64,000 nt of DNA from Campylobacter concisus (GTDB taxonomy: Bacteria; Campylobacterota; Campylobacteria; Campylobacterales; Campylobacteraceae). The position numbers were made by a program, and so were the translations under genes. Below, piece by piece: positions 41,160-50,547 of the stretch. The stretch covers positions 1,798,001 through 1,862,000 of the forward strand of contig NZ_CP049263.1 of the NCBI RefSeq assembly GCF_003048615.2, in the 5' to 3' direction. Within the stretch, counting starts at the first letter, position 1. Each line of letters begins with the position of its first letter. The notes under the pieces are model-generated. The model ran no database searches, was not told where the DNA came from, and saw nothing but the letters and a program-made list of their open reading frames with translations.

Positions 41160-42670
41160 TGCTAAGTGTCATCATATTTTTCCCAGCCATAAGCGCAATA
41201 CTTGGCTTTTTGATAGAAAATAAAAGCATCAAATTTTATGGAGCAAGCATCGCTTTAATCGAGCTTTTGCTAGCCATTTTTATCTGCGTAAATGTCGATT
41301 TTCAGGGTTATGACTTTGTTTTAACGCATCAAGTCTCGCTCATACCAAGCCTAAATATCAGCTACTTTGTCGGCATTGACACCATCTCACTTGTGCTTAT
41401 AGTCCTTAGCGCATTTATGAGCTTCATCTCTATCGCCGCACTTAGTGATGATGGAAATTTAAAGCACCTGGTTATTAGCGTGCTATTTTTAGAGAGCACG
41501 ATGATGGGCGTCTTTAGCGCGCTTGATATGATCTTGTTTTACAGCTTTTGGGAGCTTAGTCTCATACCGCTGCTTTACATCATCGGCGCATTTGGCAGTA
41601 AAAATAGAATTTACGCTGCGATTAAATTTTTTATCTACACATTTTTAGGCTCTGTTTTTATGCTAGTGGCGATCATCTTTATCGGCTATTTGTGCTACCA
41701 AAAAAGCGGCGTCTTTAGCTTTAACCTGCTTGATTGGTACAAGCTTGGTATAGGAGAAAATGCTCAAATTTGGCTATTTTTAGCATTTTTCTTCGCTTTT
41801 GGCGTGAAAACTCCGCTGTTTCCATTTCACACGTGGCTACCTTACGCGCACGGACAGGCTCCGACTATCGGCTCAGTGCTACTTGCTAGCGTGCTTTTAA
41901 AGATGGGTACTTACGGCTTTGTGAGATTTTCACTACCACTTTTTCCAGATGCGAGCCTGCTTTTAAGCGGCTTTGTCTGCGTCATAGCCATCATCATGAT
42001 CATTTACGCAGCCCTCGTTGCCTACGTGCAAAGCGACATGAAGCAAGTGATCGCTTATAGCTCCATTTCACACATGGGTGTCATCATGCTTGGCATTTTT
42101 TCACTAAATTTAATAGGTCTTGGCGGCTCGATATTTTTAATGATAAGCCACGGTATCGTAAGTGGCGCTTTGTTCTTGCTAGTTGGCGTCATCTATGAGA
42201 GGGCTCACACCAAAGAAATTTGCGAATTTGGCGGCCTTGCTAAGGTGATGCCAAAGTATGCGCTTGTGTTTTTTATAGCAACTCTTGCAAGCATCGGTTT
42301 GCCGCTAACCATTGGCTTTGTAGGCGAGTTTTTAAGCCTGCTTGGCGTCTTTAAGCTAAACAAGCTCTTTGCGCTACTTGGTGGCTTTAGTATCATCGTG
42401 GGCGCTGTTTATATGCTCGTACTTTATAAAAGGGTCTTTTTTGGCGAGTGCAAAGAGAAAAATTTAAGCCTAAAAGATCTAAATTTTAAAGAGTTAGCCG
42501 CTCTTGTGCCACTTTGTTTGCTTATCATCGCCCTTGGTATCGCACCAAATTTGATACTAAAACCACTTGAGCCAAGCGTGCAAAATATCATAAGCAAAAT
42601 GCAAACTAGAGCTGTAAATAACGGCACAAAGGATAAAATTTCATCTTTAAATGGCGGGAGCAAACTATGA
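41159..42670 (+). CDS. nuoM: Complex I subunit NuoM (proton pump)
   Basis: A 503-residue antiporter-like subunit with 13-14 helices. Signatures are LFYSFWELSLIPLLYIIGAF (conserved Glu), FAFGVKTPLFPFHTWLPYAH (conserved Lys, about 217-236) and SDMKQVIAYSSISHMGVIML (about 295-314). It is one of three proton channels of complex I. It overlaps nuoL by 1 bp and nuoN by 4 bp. Confidence 0.95.
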   Translation: MLSVIIFFPAISAILGFLIENKSIKFYGASIALIELLLAIFICVNVDFQGYDFVLTHQVSLIPSLNISYFVGIDTISLVLIVLSAFMSFISIAALSDDGNLKHLVISVLFLESTMMGVFSALDMILFYSFWELSLIPLLYIIGAFGSKNRIYAAIKFFIYTFLGSVFMLVAIIFIGYLCYQKSGVFSFNLLDWYKLGIGENAQIWLFLAFFFAFGVKTPLFPFHTWLPYAHGQAPTIGSVLLASVLLKMGTYGFVRFSLPLFPDASLLLSGFVCVIAIIMIIYAALVAYVQSDMKQVIAYSSISHMGVIMLGIFSLNLIGLGGSIFLMISHGIVSGALFLLVGVIYERAHTKEICEFGGLAKVMPKYALVFFIATLASIGLPLTIGFVGEFLSLLGVFKLNKLFALLGGFSIIVGAVYMLVLYKRVFFGECKEKNLSLKDLNFKELAALVPLCLLIIALGIAPNLILKPLEPSVQNIISKMQTRAVNNGTKDKISSLNGGSKL

Positions 42671-44157
42671 ACGAAATAGCCTTTTTAGACCTAAACGAGA
42701 TCTCGCTACAATCACTCTCGCCGATGCTTAGCATGATGGTTTTTGCACTTTTTATCCTCATAGTTGGAGCGATAAAAAAGGATCTCTCAAGAAATTTTTA
42801 CTGCGTATTTTGCATCATCGCTATATTTGTAAATTTAGGCATTACGCTTGATTTTAACGGGCTTAGCCTAAGCTTTTGGGATATGCTCTTGGTAGATGGA
42901 ATTTCTATCATCTCGCAGATCATCATCCTAATCGCCTCAGCCCTTTTCATCCCTCTTGCACTTAGCACAAAAGAGTATTTTGAGTATAAAATTTACGAGT
43001 ACTACGCGCTATTTTTATTTATGATCGCTGGATTTTTGTTTATGGTGAGCTCAAACAACCTACTCATCATCTTTTTAGGGCTTGAGATCAGCTCGCTTTG
43101 CCTCTACACCCTAATCGCCCTTCATAACAAGACAAAAAGCGTCGAGGCTGCCATCAAATACTTCGCAATGGGCTCGCTCTCAGCTGGCTTTTTTGCGATG
43201 GCGATAGCGATGTTTTATCTAGCAACAAACTCAATAGACATCGCTCGTATCGGCGTTGTCATAAAAGATCTTAGCCTAAATCAAAATTTAATAATCCTTC
43301 TTGGCTGCGTTTTCATTGCTTCAGCCATTGGCTTTAAGCTCTCGCTCATACCATTTCACACATGGATACCAGACGTTTATGAGGGCTCAAATGCCCCGCT
43401 AGCTGGATATATGTCTATCGTGCCAAAGGTTGCGGGCTTTATCGTTGCGTTAAGAATTTTTGCGATGCTTGAGGGCTCTGGAATTTCATGGATAAAAGAT
43501 ATGCTCTACATCATCGCCGTGCTTACGATGAGCCTTGCAAACATCATGGCGCTAGTGCAAAAAGACGTTAAAAGGATGCTCGCTTTTAGCTCGATAGCTC
43601 ACGCTGGTGTCGTGCTTTGCGCACTGGTGGCAAATTCTCACGAGGCAAATGTCGCCTTGTTTTTCTACTGGATCATGTTTTTGTTTGCAAATTTGGGCGC
43701 ATTTTCTATGCTTTGGGTCGCAAGGTGCGACGACGTCGTCTGCTGGGACAAACGCTTTAAACATCCGTATGAGAAATTTTCAGGGCTTATTAAAATTTTG
43801 CCAAGTTACGCCGTGATAATGGGAATTTTCATGATCGCCCTTGCTGGCATACCGCCTTTTAGTGTATTTTGGGGCAAGATGGTGCTTATCTCATCGCTCA
43901 TAAAGTCTGATTACATCGTGCTTAGCCTCATCATCATGATAAACTCTGCGATTGCTATTTATTACTACCTAAAGCTCATCGTCTTTATGTTTTTAAAAGA
44001 GCCTATCGTAAAAGATAAAAATATCTACATCTCAAACGTCTCGATGGCGCTAAAAGTGATCGTTGGAGTTGCCGTTGCTGGCACGGTCTTTGCCTTTTTA
44101 TTTTCTGGAGCGATTTTGGAATTTATTGAGCATTTTGTCTTTGCTTCAGGATTTTAG
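42667..44157 (+). CDS. nuoN: Complex I subunit NuoN (proton pump)
   Basis: A 496-residue antiporter-like subunit and the last nuo gene. FLGLEISSLCLYTLIALHNK carries the conserved Glu; SAIGFKLSLIPFHTWIPDVY and KDVKRMLAFSSIAHAGVVLC carry conserved Lys residues. GIPPFSVFWGKMVLISSLI marks a late broken helix. The downstream gene pflA starts 22 bp after the stop, as in C. jejuni (Cj1566c-Cj1565c). Confidence 0.95.
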   Translation: MNEIAFLDLNEISLQSLSPMLSMMVFALFILIVGAIKKDLSRNFYCVFCIIAIFVNLGITLDFNGLSLSFWDMLLVDGISIISQIIILIASALFIPLALSTKEYFEYKIYEYYALFLFMIAGFLFMVSSNNLLIIFLGLEISSLCLYTLIALHNKTKSVEAAIKYFAMGSLSAGFFAMAIAMFYLATNSIDIARIGVVIKDLSLNQNLIILLGCVFIASAIGFKLSLIPFHTWIPDVYEGSNAPLAGYMSIVPKVAGFIVALRIFAMLEGSGISWIKDMLYIIAVLTMSLANIMALVQKDVKRMLAFSSIAHAGVVLCALVANSHEANVALFFYWIMFLFANLGAFSMLWVARCDDVVCWDKRFKHPYEKFSGLIKILPSYAVIMGIFMIALAGIPPFSVFWGKMVLISSLIKSDYIVLSLIIMINSAIAIYYYLKLIVFMFLKEPIVKDKNIYISNVSMALKVIVGVAVAGTVFAFLFSGAILEFIEHFVFASGF

Positions 44158-44167
44158 AAAATTTAAC

Positions 44168-44173
44168 TATAAT
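44168..44173 (+). promoter_or_regulatory. TATAAT box just before pflA
   Basis: A perfect TATAAT ends 6 bp before the chosen ATG of pflA. A start site at normal spacing would fall at or within the first codons, giving a leaderless message or one that uses a later start. It may be a chance match in AT-rich DNA. Confidence 0.25.
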
Positions 44174-44179
44174 GGCGGC

Positions 44180-46549
44180 ATGAAAAAGCTCTTAACCATC
44201 TTATTTTTACCGCTTTATCTATCCGCATTTAGCCTTAGCCTAAACAGCGGCGCAAACGCAAATAAGCCTTATAGCGTCCTTCAGCTAAGCGACGAGAAAG
44301 AATTTGAATGTGTGGAGCAAATTTTAGCCTACGACACGAAGCGCTACGTTTGTATGCTAGATGATGGGATCTTGCCAAAGATCGAAGATACGACGCTGCC
44401 TTTAATGGACATAAAATATAAAAAGCAAGACGGCAAGCTCTTCATCGTCATCATGCCAAAAGCACCTTCAAAACTTCTAAATGTTCAAACCGAGCTTTAC
44501 AGCAGTCCAAGCGTGCAAGATACGCCAAAGACGACCATTTCAAAGCACTTTAGTATCATCATCGACACTTCACTCAGTGAAAACAACAAAAGAGTATCTG
44601 GGCTAAATTTTTCGCCTGATTTTAGAGATATGCTAAGTCCAAGCATTGGAGCGCTCGATCTTAACAAAGCGCCTATAGCTGGGCTTGATAGCAATGATAT
44701 AGACATCTACATAAATATAAAAAGAGCTTACGAAAAGGGCGCTTATGAAAGCGTGGTAAAAGATACGCAAACAGCGATGAAAAGGCACCCAGCCAGTCTT
44801 TTCTCAAGCGAGTTTTTGCTTTTTAGGCTAAGAGCGCTTGATAAAATTTTTGAGACAAAGAGTGAGTTTGAAGGGCTTGAGCCAAAAGATATCGTAAGCG
44901 AGGGCAGAGCCTGGATAAGAAAATTCCCTTCTGATGAGAACTATCCAGAGGTGCTATATCTCATCGCCAGAGCTTACCTCAAAGACAGCATCGCAAGTGA
45001 TGCAAAATATATGCTTGATATACTAAGCGAAGAGCACGCGGAGTCAAAATTTACAAAGCTTGCCGCGCTTGATTATGCTGACTACCTATATAAAATAGGC
45101 AGGCAAAAAGAGGCGCTAAGCGACTATGAAAAGGTGCTCTACTCTACAAACGACATCGACCTTGCAAGTAGGGCAGCACTAAGCCTAGCAGACGCAAATA
45201 TCGATAAAGAGAAATTTGACGAGGCAAAGAAATTTGTACTAAAGATCGCAAATGCAAATGAAAAATTTTTCATGAACGATCCTACAAAATCGATGAATTT
45301 AGCCTATACATTTGCCAGTAAAGATATGCCAGACGTGGCTGCTAAAATTTATGAAATTTTGGTAAATAATAGCGACAGGACAAAGGACTTTTACGAGGCA
45401 GCATTAAAAAATTTAGCGCTAAATTTAGCCAAAACCAAAGATGAAAAAAGGGCGTATGAGTATCTAAACAGATACGAAAAAGAGTTTAAATATGGCGATT
45501 ATATCGATGAGGTCGCCAAGGCAAAGGATGGGCTATTTTTTGAAGAGGACGACAAAAACGCCACCGCACTTCACGCAAGGTATAAAGATCTCATCGAAAA
45601 ATATGCCGGCACAAATATCAGCCAAAAGGCATTAATCAGCGAGCTTGAGCTTGATCTAAAAGAGCGTAAATTTGCTGATGCGCTAGCTTATAACAACCTC
45701 GCAAAAGATGAAAATTTAAGCCGGGCAATGGAGCTAGTAAATGAGGCTGCGCTTGAACTAACAAAAGAATTTTTCATCAAAGATGACTGCACGGCGGTTG
45801 TAAATTTACTCGAAAACTACGATGTGAGCAAGGTCTCTTTGCCACAGTTTAAGCTATTTAACTGCTACTTTAGAACAGCACGCTACAACGACGCGCTAGA
45901 GCTTGCAAAGGCGCATGTAAAGGATGAAAATTTAGAAGATAGAGTCGAGTGGCTGGTAAATTTGAGCAAAATTTTATATAAAAATAAAGACTACGAGCAT
46001 GCGATCACTGCGGCAAATGACGCGCTCTCGCTTGGCTCAGCGGTCGAGTACTCAGACCCGACGCCTTCTCTTTTTGATAGATTTTACTCGCTACTTGCGC
46101 TAAAACGCTTTACCGAGGCGGTCTCAACGATCAGTGCGATCGAGCAGCTAAGGGGGCAGGACTTTAAGATTATCGAGGCATACGCAGCTATATGTGACTA
46201 CGCGATGAAGAGCAACGACTACGCTATCGCCGCGATGTACTCTAAAAAGGCGCTTGAGTTACAAACCAAAGCCAAGATAAAGACCTTCTCACCAAAGCTA
46301 AATTTTGACTTCGCTGAGGCTTCACTAAAGATAGATAATCTTGACGAGGCGCTTGATGAGGCGAAATTTATCCTAAATATGAAGCTTGAGCCAGAAGAGC
46401 GCCTGCATGCTCTAAATTTAGCAAGCGAAATTTATATCAGACAAAAGCAGTACAAGCTGGCTAAGGGCTATTTGGACGAGTGCGTTAGCTCAAATTTCAC
46501 AAGTGCTTACAAAGATGCCTGCAAAGCCAAACTTGAGGTGATAAAGTAA
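44180..46549 (+). CDS. pflA: PflA-like flagellar motor scaffold protein
   Basis: A 789-residue exported protein. The start at ATG 44180 gives signal peptide MKKLLTILFLPLYLSAFSLS; a longer frame into nuoN lacks one. Length and position directly after nuoN match C. jejuni PflA (paralysed flagellum). The body has a beta-rich N-terminal part (about 20-140) then many TPR-like helix pairs (AYEKGAYESVVKDTQTAMKR; VLYLIARAYLKDSIASDAKY; ALSDYEKVLYSTNDIDLASR). PflA and PflB build periplasmic rings that widen the motor's stator ring. The name rests on synteny and TPR layout. Confidence 0.85.
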   Translation: MKKLLTILFLPLYLSAFSLSLNSGANANKPYSVLQLSDEKEFECVEQILAYDTKRYVCMLDDGILPKIEDTTLPLMDIKYKKQDGKLFIVIMPKAPSKLLNVQTELYSSPSVQDTPKTTISKHFSIIIDTSLSENNKRVSGLNFSPDFRDMLSPSIGALDLNKAPIAGLDSNDIDIYINIKRAYEKGAYESVVKDTQTAMKRHPASLFSSEFLLFRLRALDKIFETKSEFEGLEPKDIVSEGRAWIRKFPSDENYPEVLYLIARAYLKDSIASDAKYMLDILSEEHAESKFTKLAALDYADYLYKIGRQKEALSDYEKVLYSTNDIDLASRAALSLADANIDKEKFDEAKKFVLKIANANEKFFMNDPTKSMNLAYTFASKDMPDVAAKIYEILVNNSDRTKDFYEAALKNLALNLAKTKDEKRAYEYLNRYEKEFKYGDYIDEVAKAKDGLFFEEDDKNATALHARYKDLIEKYAGTNISQKALISELELDLKERKFADALAYNNLAKDENLSRAMELVNEAALELTKEFFIKDDCTAVVNLLENYDVSKVSLPQFKLFNCYFRTARYNDALELAKAHVKDENLEDRVEWLVNLSKILYKNKDYEHAITAANDALSLGSAVEYSDPTPSLFDRFYSLLALKRFTEAVSTISAIEQLRGQDFKIIEAYAAICDYAMKSNDYAIAAMYSKKALELQTKAKIKTFSPKLNFDFAEASLKIDNLDEALDEAKFILNMKLEPEERLHALNLASEIYIRQKQYKLAKGYLDECVSSNFTSAYKDACKAKLEVIK

Positions 46550-46552
46550 ATA

Positions 46553-47281
46553 GTGCTAAGTTTAAATGATCTTGAAAAAGAATATCTGGAGTTAGAAAAA
46601 GAAAATTTTCAGGACGGCAAAAGGATCAAATTTATAGCAAATTTAGGCGCAAGTGACGAGATAGCGTATCACTATGAGCTCATTTGCAAAGAGTGGCAAG
46701 AGGGCGGGCAGCTAAATTTAGAAAGCAGTTTTGATAGGCATGGAGGCGCTGGGCTGGAGTTTTTGTTTGAGCGCTTAGCCAAAAAGAGCGATCAAAAACT
46801 AAAAATAGAAACCATCTATCTTATAGCGCAAATCCTCACTAAATCTAAGCATAGAGATTTTTACAACGCGTTTTGTGACCGCCTTATCCCTCAAATAACT
46901 TCTTTTTTGGAGACAAATGATGCCTTACGCCGCAAGCTTATAATAGCGCTTGGTTGGGTTGGCACGTTAGAGCAAATAGATATTTTAATAAGCGAGATGC
47001 TTGGTAGTAAAGATAGCCTTTGCAGGGCTTGGGCGGCAGCTAGCCTTATGCAGATGTCGTTTCACAGGGCCAGCCAAGCAATCTTGCGAGATAAAACAAA
47101 AGCCGCATTTTTGCAAGGCATCTCTAGCGAAAAAGAGCTATACGCCTGCGCAGTTATGATAGAAGCAGCTCAAAATTTATTTGGCAAAAAGTGGATATCA
47201 TCTAGCGCAGTCCAAAATCAAGAGGCTGAAAAGATAGAAAAAGCAAGAAAAATGGCGGTAAGGTTTTTAGGCAGGGATTAG
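46553..47281 (+). CDS. HEAT-repeat-like protein of unknown function
   Basis: A 242-residue, all-helical cytoplasmic protein that seems to start at GTG 46553, 3 bp after pflA; the ribosome site is poor, so coupling to pflA is likely. Helical pairs such as DQKLKIETIYLIAQILTKSK, DALRRKLIIALGWVGTLEQI and DSLCRAWAAASLMQMSF resemble HEAT/PBS lyase repeats. No catalytic motif was seen. It ends close to a hairpin shared with the convergent ABC operon. A role in flagellar assembly is a guess from position only. Confidence 0.7.
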   Translation: MLSLNDLEKEYLELEKENFQDGKRIKFIANLGASDEIAYHYELICKEWQEGGQLNLESSFDRHGGAGLEFLFERLAKKSDQKLKIETIYLIAQILTKSKHRDFYNAFCDRLIPQITSFLETNDALRRKLIIALGWVGTLEQIDILISEMLGSKDSLCRAWAAASLMQMSFHRASQAILRDKTKAAFLQGISSEKELYACAVMIEAAQNLFGKKWISSSAVQNQEAEKIEKARKMAVRFLGRD

Positions 47282-47375
47282 AATAGATCAAATTTATATA
47301 ATTGGCAAATTTTAATCTTAATTTTATCAGAAGGTTAGCATTAATATTCAAAAATTTTCATGATGGATTTGTAAA

Positions 47376-47395
47376 AAAGGGCAAATTTGCCCTTT
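47376..47395 (-). terminator. Palindromic terminator between convergent operons
   Basis: AAAGGGCAAATTTGCCCTTT is a perfect 20-bp palindrome. On the minus strand it is followed by a T run (stem plus TTTTTT in all), a good terminator for the ABC operon; on the plus strand only AAATTT follows. Confidence 0.75.
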
Positions 47396-47399
47396 AAAT

Positions 47400-48320
47400 T
47401 TAGTTTAGTAGAAGTGATTTTATATCGATTTTATGTTCAATCATCTTGCTCTCAAGCATAAATTCTTGCGTAGCCTCAAGCGCTTTTATATCATCAGCCG
47501 TGATCTTTGAGCTAAAGTCGTACTGAGGATACATGCTCTTTACCGCCTCTATGCTAAGCCCAGTCTCTTCAGCCGTAAATTTAAGCGCCTCATCCTCGTT
47601 TGCCTTGATGTAGGCCAAAATTTCATCCTGAGCCTTTTTAAATTTCTCAACTACGTCTTTGTGCTTTTTATAAAACTCCCCGCTTGTTGCCGTGACGATG
47701 ACTGGTGTGATGACGCCTTTGCCAGTTGTCACTACATTTAGGCCTGATTTTTGAGCGTTGTAAGCAGCAGGTCCTGCAAGAAGCGCTGCATCGACGCTGC
47801 CATTTTCAAGTGCAGCTTGCGCAGCTGGGATACCCATAGAAATGAACTCTACGTCGTTTATGCTAAGTCCGCCAAGAGCTAGGTATCTCACCAAAAGCTC
47901 GTTTAAGATCGTGCCTTTTGGACCTGCCACTTTTTTGCCTTTTAGATCTTTTGGCGACTTGATGTTTTTATCTTTAGAAAATATAACAAAAGCCTCTGGT
48001 GCCCTTGAATAGGCGCTTATGATCTTTATGTCAGCCTTATTTGCCGCTGCAAGTATGACCGAAGTACCGCCCACGCAGTTTAAAAACTGGAGCGAATTTG
48101 AAGCGAGCGCTTGCGTTTGCTTAGCACCTGAGGTGATCTCGGAGTATTCGACTGGCACGCCAAAAGACTTTGCGTAAAAGCCTTTAAATTTATCGACGAT
48201 CGATGGGACGTTTAGCGGCGATTTGACGTAGGTCATGCCGATCTTATCTAAGCCCTCGCTTGCGTTTGCGACTAGGCAAAGCAAAGAGGCCGCATACAAA
48301 ACCTTAAAAAACTTTCTCAT
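47400..48320 (-). CDS. ABC transporter substrate-binding protein (NMT1/SsuA-like)
   Basis: A 306-residue periplasmic binding protein. The signal peptide is MRKFFKVLYAASLLCLVANAS. The fold marks are YVKSPLNVPSIVDKFKGFYA, DLKGKKVAGPKGTILNELLV (domain I strand and helix) and MGIPAAQAALENGSVDAALL. This family binds nitrate, sulfonates, taurine, or pyrimidine precursors. The exact ligand cannot be told from the sequence. It is last of four genes read together on the minus strand, 75 bp after the ATPase gene. Confidence 0.88.
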   Translation of the reverse strand: MRKFFKVLYAASLLCLVANASEGLDKIGMTYVKSPLNVPSIVDKFKGFYAKSFGVPVEYSEITSGAKQTQALASNSLQFLNCVGGTSVILAAANKADIKIISAYSRAPEAFVIFSKDKNIKSPKDLKGKKVAGPKGTILNELLVRYLALGGLSINDVEFISMGIPAAQAALENGSVDAALLAGPAAYNAQKSGLNVVTTGKGVITPVIVTATSGEFYKKHKDVVEKFKKAQDEILAYIKANEDEALKFTAEETGLSIEAVKSMYPQYDFSSKITADDIKALEATQEFMLESKMIEHKIDIKSLLLN

Positions 48321-48395
48321 ACTTACTCCTTTTAAAAATTTTCAAGATTATATAATCTTTTGCTTCATTTTGGTTTTAATTATCATTTTATTTGC

Positions 48396-49088
48396 CTAAA
48401 TTTCACTCAAAATTTTGCGTTTTATCGCTATTAGCTCCTCGCTTAGCAGATCTCTTGGCCTTGCTAAATTTGATAGCTCGTAGTTTGACTTTATCCCACC
48501 CTTTTCAAGCAAGATGATCTCATCAGCCAAAAATAGCGCCTCGTCGATGTTGTGAGTGACAAAAAGGATGGTTTTGCCAGCTTGTATTTTTAGGATTTCA
48601 GCCTGCATGCTAGCTCTCGTAAATGCATCAAGCGCGGCAAATGGCTCGTCCATGAGGATCAAATTTGCCTCATACGCAAGCACTCTAGCAAGCGAAACGC
48701 GCGAGCTCATGCCACCAGAGAGCTGCGAAACTGCGGCAAATTTAAAGTCGCTAAGCCCTATCATCGATATCAAACTATCGATTTTTGTAGCCTCTATTTC
48801 ATGCTTTTTAAGCGCAAATACAATGTTTTCATAGACGTTTAGAAACGGCATAAGACGGGGCTCTTGAAAAACGAAGCCGATCTTTGCTTGCTCTTTAAAT
48901 TTTATCTCGCCCTGACTTACGCTCTCAAGGCCTGCTATAAGGCGCAAAAGCGTAGTTTTGCCACAACCGCTTCTACCAAGTATGACGGTGATCTTATCTT
49001 TTTTTATGCTCAAATTTAGCCCTCTCAAAACGTCGATACGCTTTTCGCCTATAAAAAAATGCTTAGATAAATTTGAAATTTCTATCAT
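48396..49088 (-). CDS. ABC transporter ATPase (SsuB/TauB-like)
   Basis: A 230-residue ATPase. Walker A is ILGRSGCGKTTLLRLIAGLE (about 35-54), the Q-loop is GFVFQEPRLMPFLNVYEN, the signature is QLSGGMSSRVSLARVLAYEA, and Walker B is LILMDEPFAALDAFTR with the H-loop FVTHNIDEAL. It powers import with the permease whose end it overlaps by 4 bp (ATGA). The substrate group is that of nitrate/sulfonate/taurine systems. Confidence 0.92.
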   Translation of the reverse strand: MIEISNLSKHFFIGEKRIDVLRGLNLSIKKDKITVILGRSGCGKTTLLRLIAGLESVSQGEIKFKEQAKIGFVFQEPRLMPFLNVYENIVFALKKHEIEATKIDSLISMIGLSDFKFAAVSQLSGGMSSRVSLARVLAYEANLILMDEPFAALDAFTRASMQAEILKIQAGKTILFVTHNIDEALFLADEIILLEKGGIKSNYELSNLARPRDLLSEELIAIKRKILSEI

Positions 49089-49834
49089 TTCTCACCTCGC
49101 AACAGGCTAAATTTCGCTATCAAAAGCAAAAAGAGCCTATCTATGAGCACACCGCAAATGCCGATCGTAAAAATGCCCACAAATATCCTATCCGCGCGTG
49201 AGAGCTCTTCTGCGTCAAGGATTAAGTAGCCCAGCCCACTTGAAGCCGCTATCATCTCCGCTCCGATGATCGCGCGCATGGCGTAGCCAAAGCCTATTCG
49301 CATGCCGACAAAGATATCTTTTAGTGCGCTTTTTAAGATGATCTTGTAAAAAATCTCAAATTTACTAAAGCCAAAAATTTTACCAACCTCGATGAGCTTT
49401 ATATCGCAGCTTGTTAGCCCCTTTTGGATGCTTAGAAACATCGGAAAAAACGAAGCCAAGATGATAATGATGATCTTTGGTGTCTCGTTTATACCAAACC
49501 AAAGCACCAAAATGGCGATCAAACTAAGCGGCGGGATATTTCTAAAAAACTCTAGTATCCACTCGTAATAAACGCTGATCTTTGGCAAAAGTGCCGCTAT
49601 ACCGCCAAGCACGAGCGCTAAGGCAAACGAGAGAGCATATCCTGCAAATATGCGCTTAAAGCTGATGATCGTATGCGTAGCAAGCTCGCCGCTTAGGCTC
49701 ATGCTATACATCGTCTTTATCGTAGCTAGCGGACTTGGCAAGATATATGGCGTGAAAATTTCTAGCTCGCAAACGACCTGCCAGATGGCAAAGATCGCTA
49801 AGATCAAAATGCTCTTTTTAAAAATCTCCCTCAC
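49085..49834 (-). CDS. ABC transporter permease (SsuC/TauC-like)
   Basis: A 249-residue six-helix permease. The N-terminal TSPSPLATIKT-like loop is PYILPSPLATIKTMYS; the EAA loop is GKIFGFSKFEIFYKIILKSA (about 152-171), which contacts the ATPase. It begins within the last codons of the hydrogenase-like gene (ATGA) and ends within the first codons of the ATPase gene, so the operon is tightly coupled. Import across the inner membrane is the expected role. Confidence 0.92.
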   Translation of the reverse strand: MREIFKKSILILAIFAIWQVVCELEIFTPYILPSPLATIKTMYSMSLSGELATHTIISFKRIFAGYALSFALALVLGGIAALLPKISVYYEWILEFFRNIPPLSLIAILVLWFGINETPKIIIIILASFFPMFLSIQKGLTSCDIKLIEVGKIFGFSKFEIFYKIILKSALKDIFVGMRIGFGYAMRAIIGAEMIAASSGLGYLILDAEELSRADRIFVGIFTIGICGVLIDRLFLLLIAKFSLLRGEK

Positions 49835-50442
49835 AGCCCATCTCCGTTGTGACAGCCGTTTTCGCAGTATAAAAGCTCGATGATCTGGTAGTTTTTAAGC
49901 TCGCTAAATTTATATGAAAGGGCGTTTTCTATCTTCTCTTTGCTACTAAGACTTAGTGTTTTTACGCCCAAATTTGTAAAAAAGCCCGGCGGTATCGGAC
50001 TTTGCTCGATGTTGCGCATCTTTAAATTTATGGCGTTTTGCTCCCTAAAGCTTCTCCACGTCAAAAATGTGGTTCGCGCTAAATTTAGCCCTCTGCCAAG
50101 CTCTGCCAAGTCCTCGCATGGCGTCGTCACGTAAAGCCACTCGTCCTCTTTTAGCTTTGCGCTAAGCTCAAGCGCGCTTTCTATTAAAATAGGGTTTAAA
50201 TTTGATATGAGATCGGCTTGCTCTTTGAAATTTGCCCTGATGAAATTTACAGCCCTCGGACAGCGACTATCGTAAATAAGCTCACTTTGCGTAAGAGCGT
50301 TTTTGTATGCGTTTTTTACACTTTTAACGTGGTCTTTTTCGCACTCTACTACGCTAAAGCCTTTGTCTTGCAAAATTTCTTTAAGTGCGGCAAAGTCGTA
50401 GATGTTTTTTACAACAGGATTTAACCAAACCACTTTTTTCAT
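49831..50442 (-). CDS. Small [FeFe]-hydrogenase-like (H-cluster domain) protein linked to an ABC importer
   Basis: A 203-residue protein from ATG 50442, chosen for GGGAG six bases upstream; the frame is open nine codons earlier. Three short motifs resemble those holding the H-cluster [4Fe-4S] in [FeFe]-hydrogenases and Nar1: DSRCPRAVNFI (Cys61), VTTPCEDLAELG (Cys109), and CENGCHNGDGL (Cys193, Cys197) at the very C-terminus. The SPIPPGFF segment (about 148-155) also recalls this family. No N-terminal ferredoxin domain is present and the protein is half the usual size, so hydrogenase activity is doubtful; a bound [4Fe-4S] with a sensing or ligand-processing role is likelier. It is translationally coupled to the permease. 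Confidence 0.68.
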   Translation of the reverse strand: MKKVVWLNPVVKNIYDFAALKEILQDKGFSVVECEKDHVKSVKNAYKNALTQSELIYDSRCPRAVNFIRANFKEQADLISNLNPILIESALELSAKLKEDEWLYVTTPCEDLAELGRGLNLARTTFLTWRSFREQNAINLKMRNIEQSPIPPGFFTNLGVKTLSLSSKEKIENALSYKFSELKNYQIIELLYCENGCHNGDGL

Positions 50443-50547
50443 TAGAGCTCCCGTAAAATTTAAAAGCAAAATGTAATAATTAAAATCAAAATTGTATCAT
50501 TTGAAAGTAAAAGGATGGCTTTGGGGGTTAAATTTGCAGACAAATGG

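Noticed and set aside
43552-43816. Open frames on both strands inside nuoN
   Set aside because: Shadows of nuoN in other frames; Cys-rich composition comes from reversed codons and there is no ribosome site.
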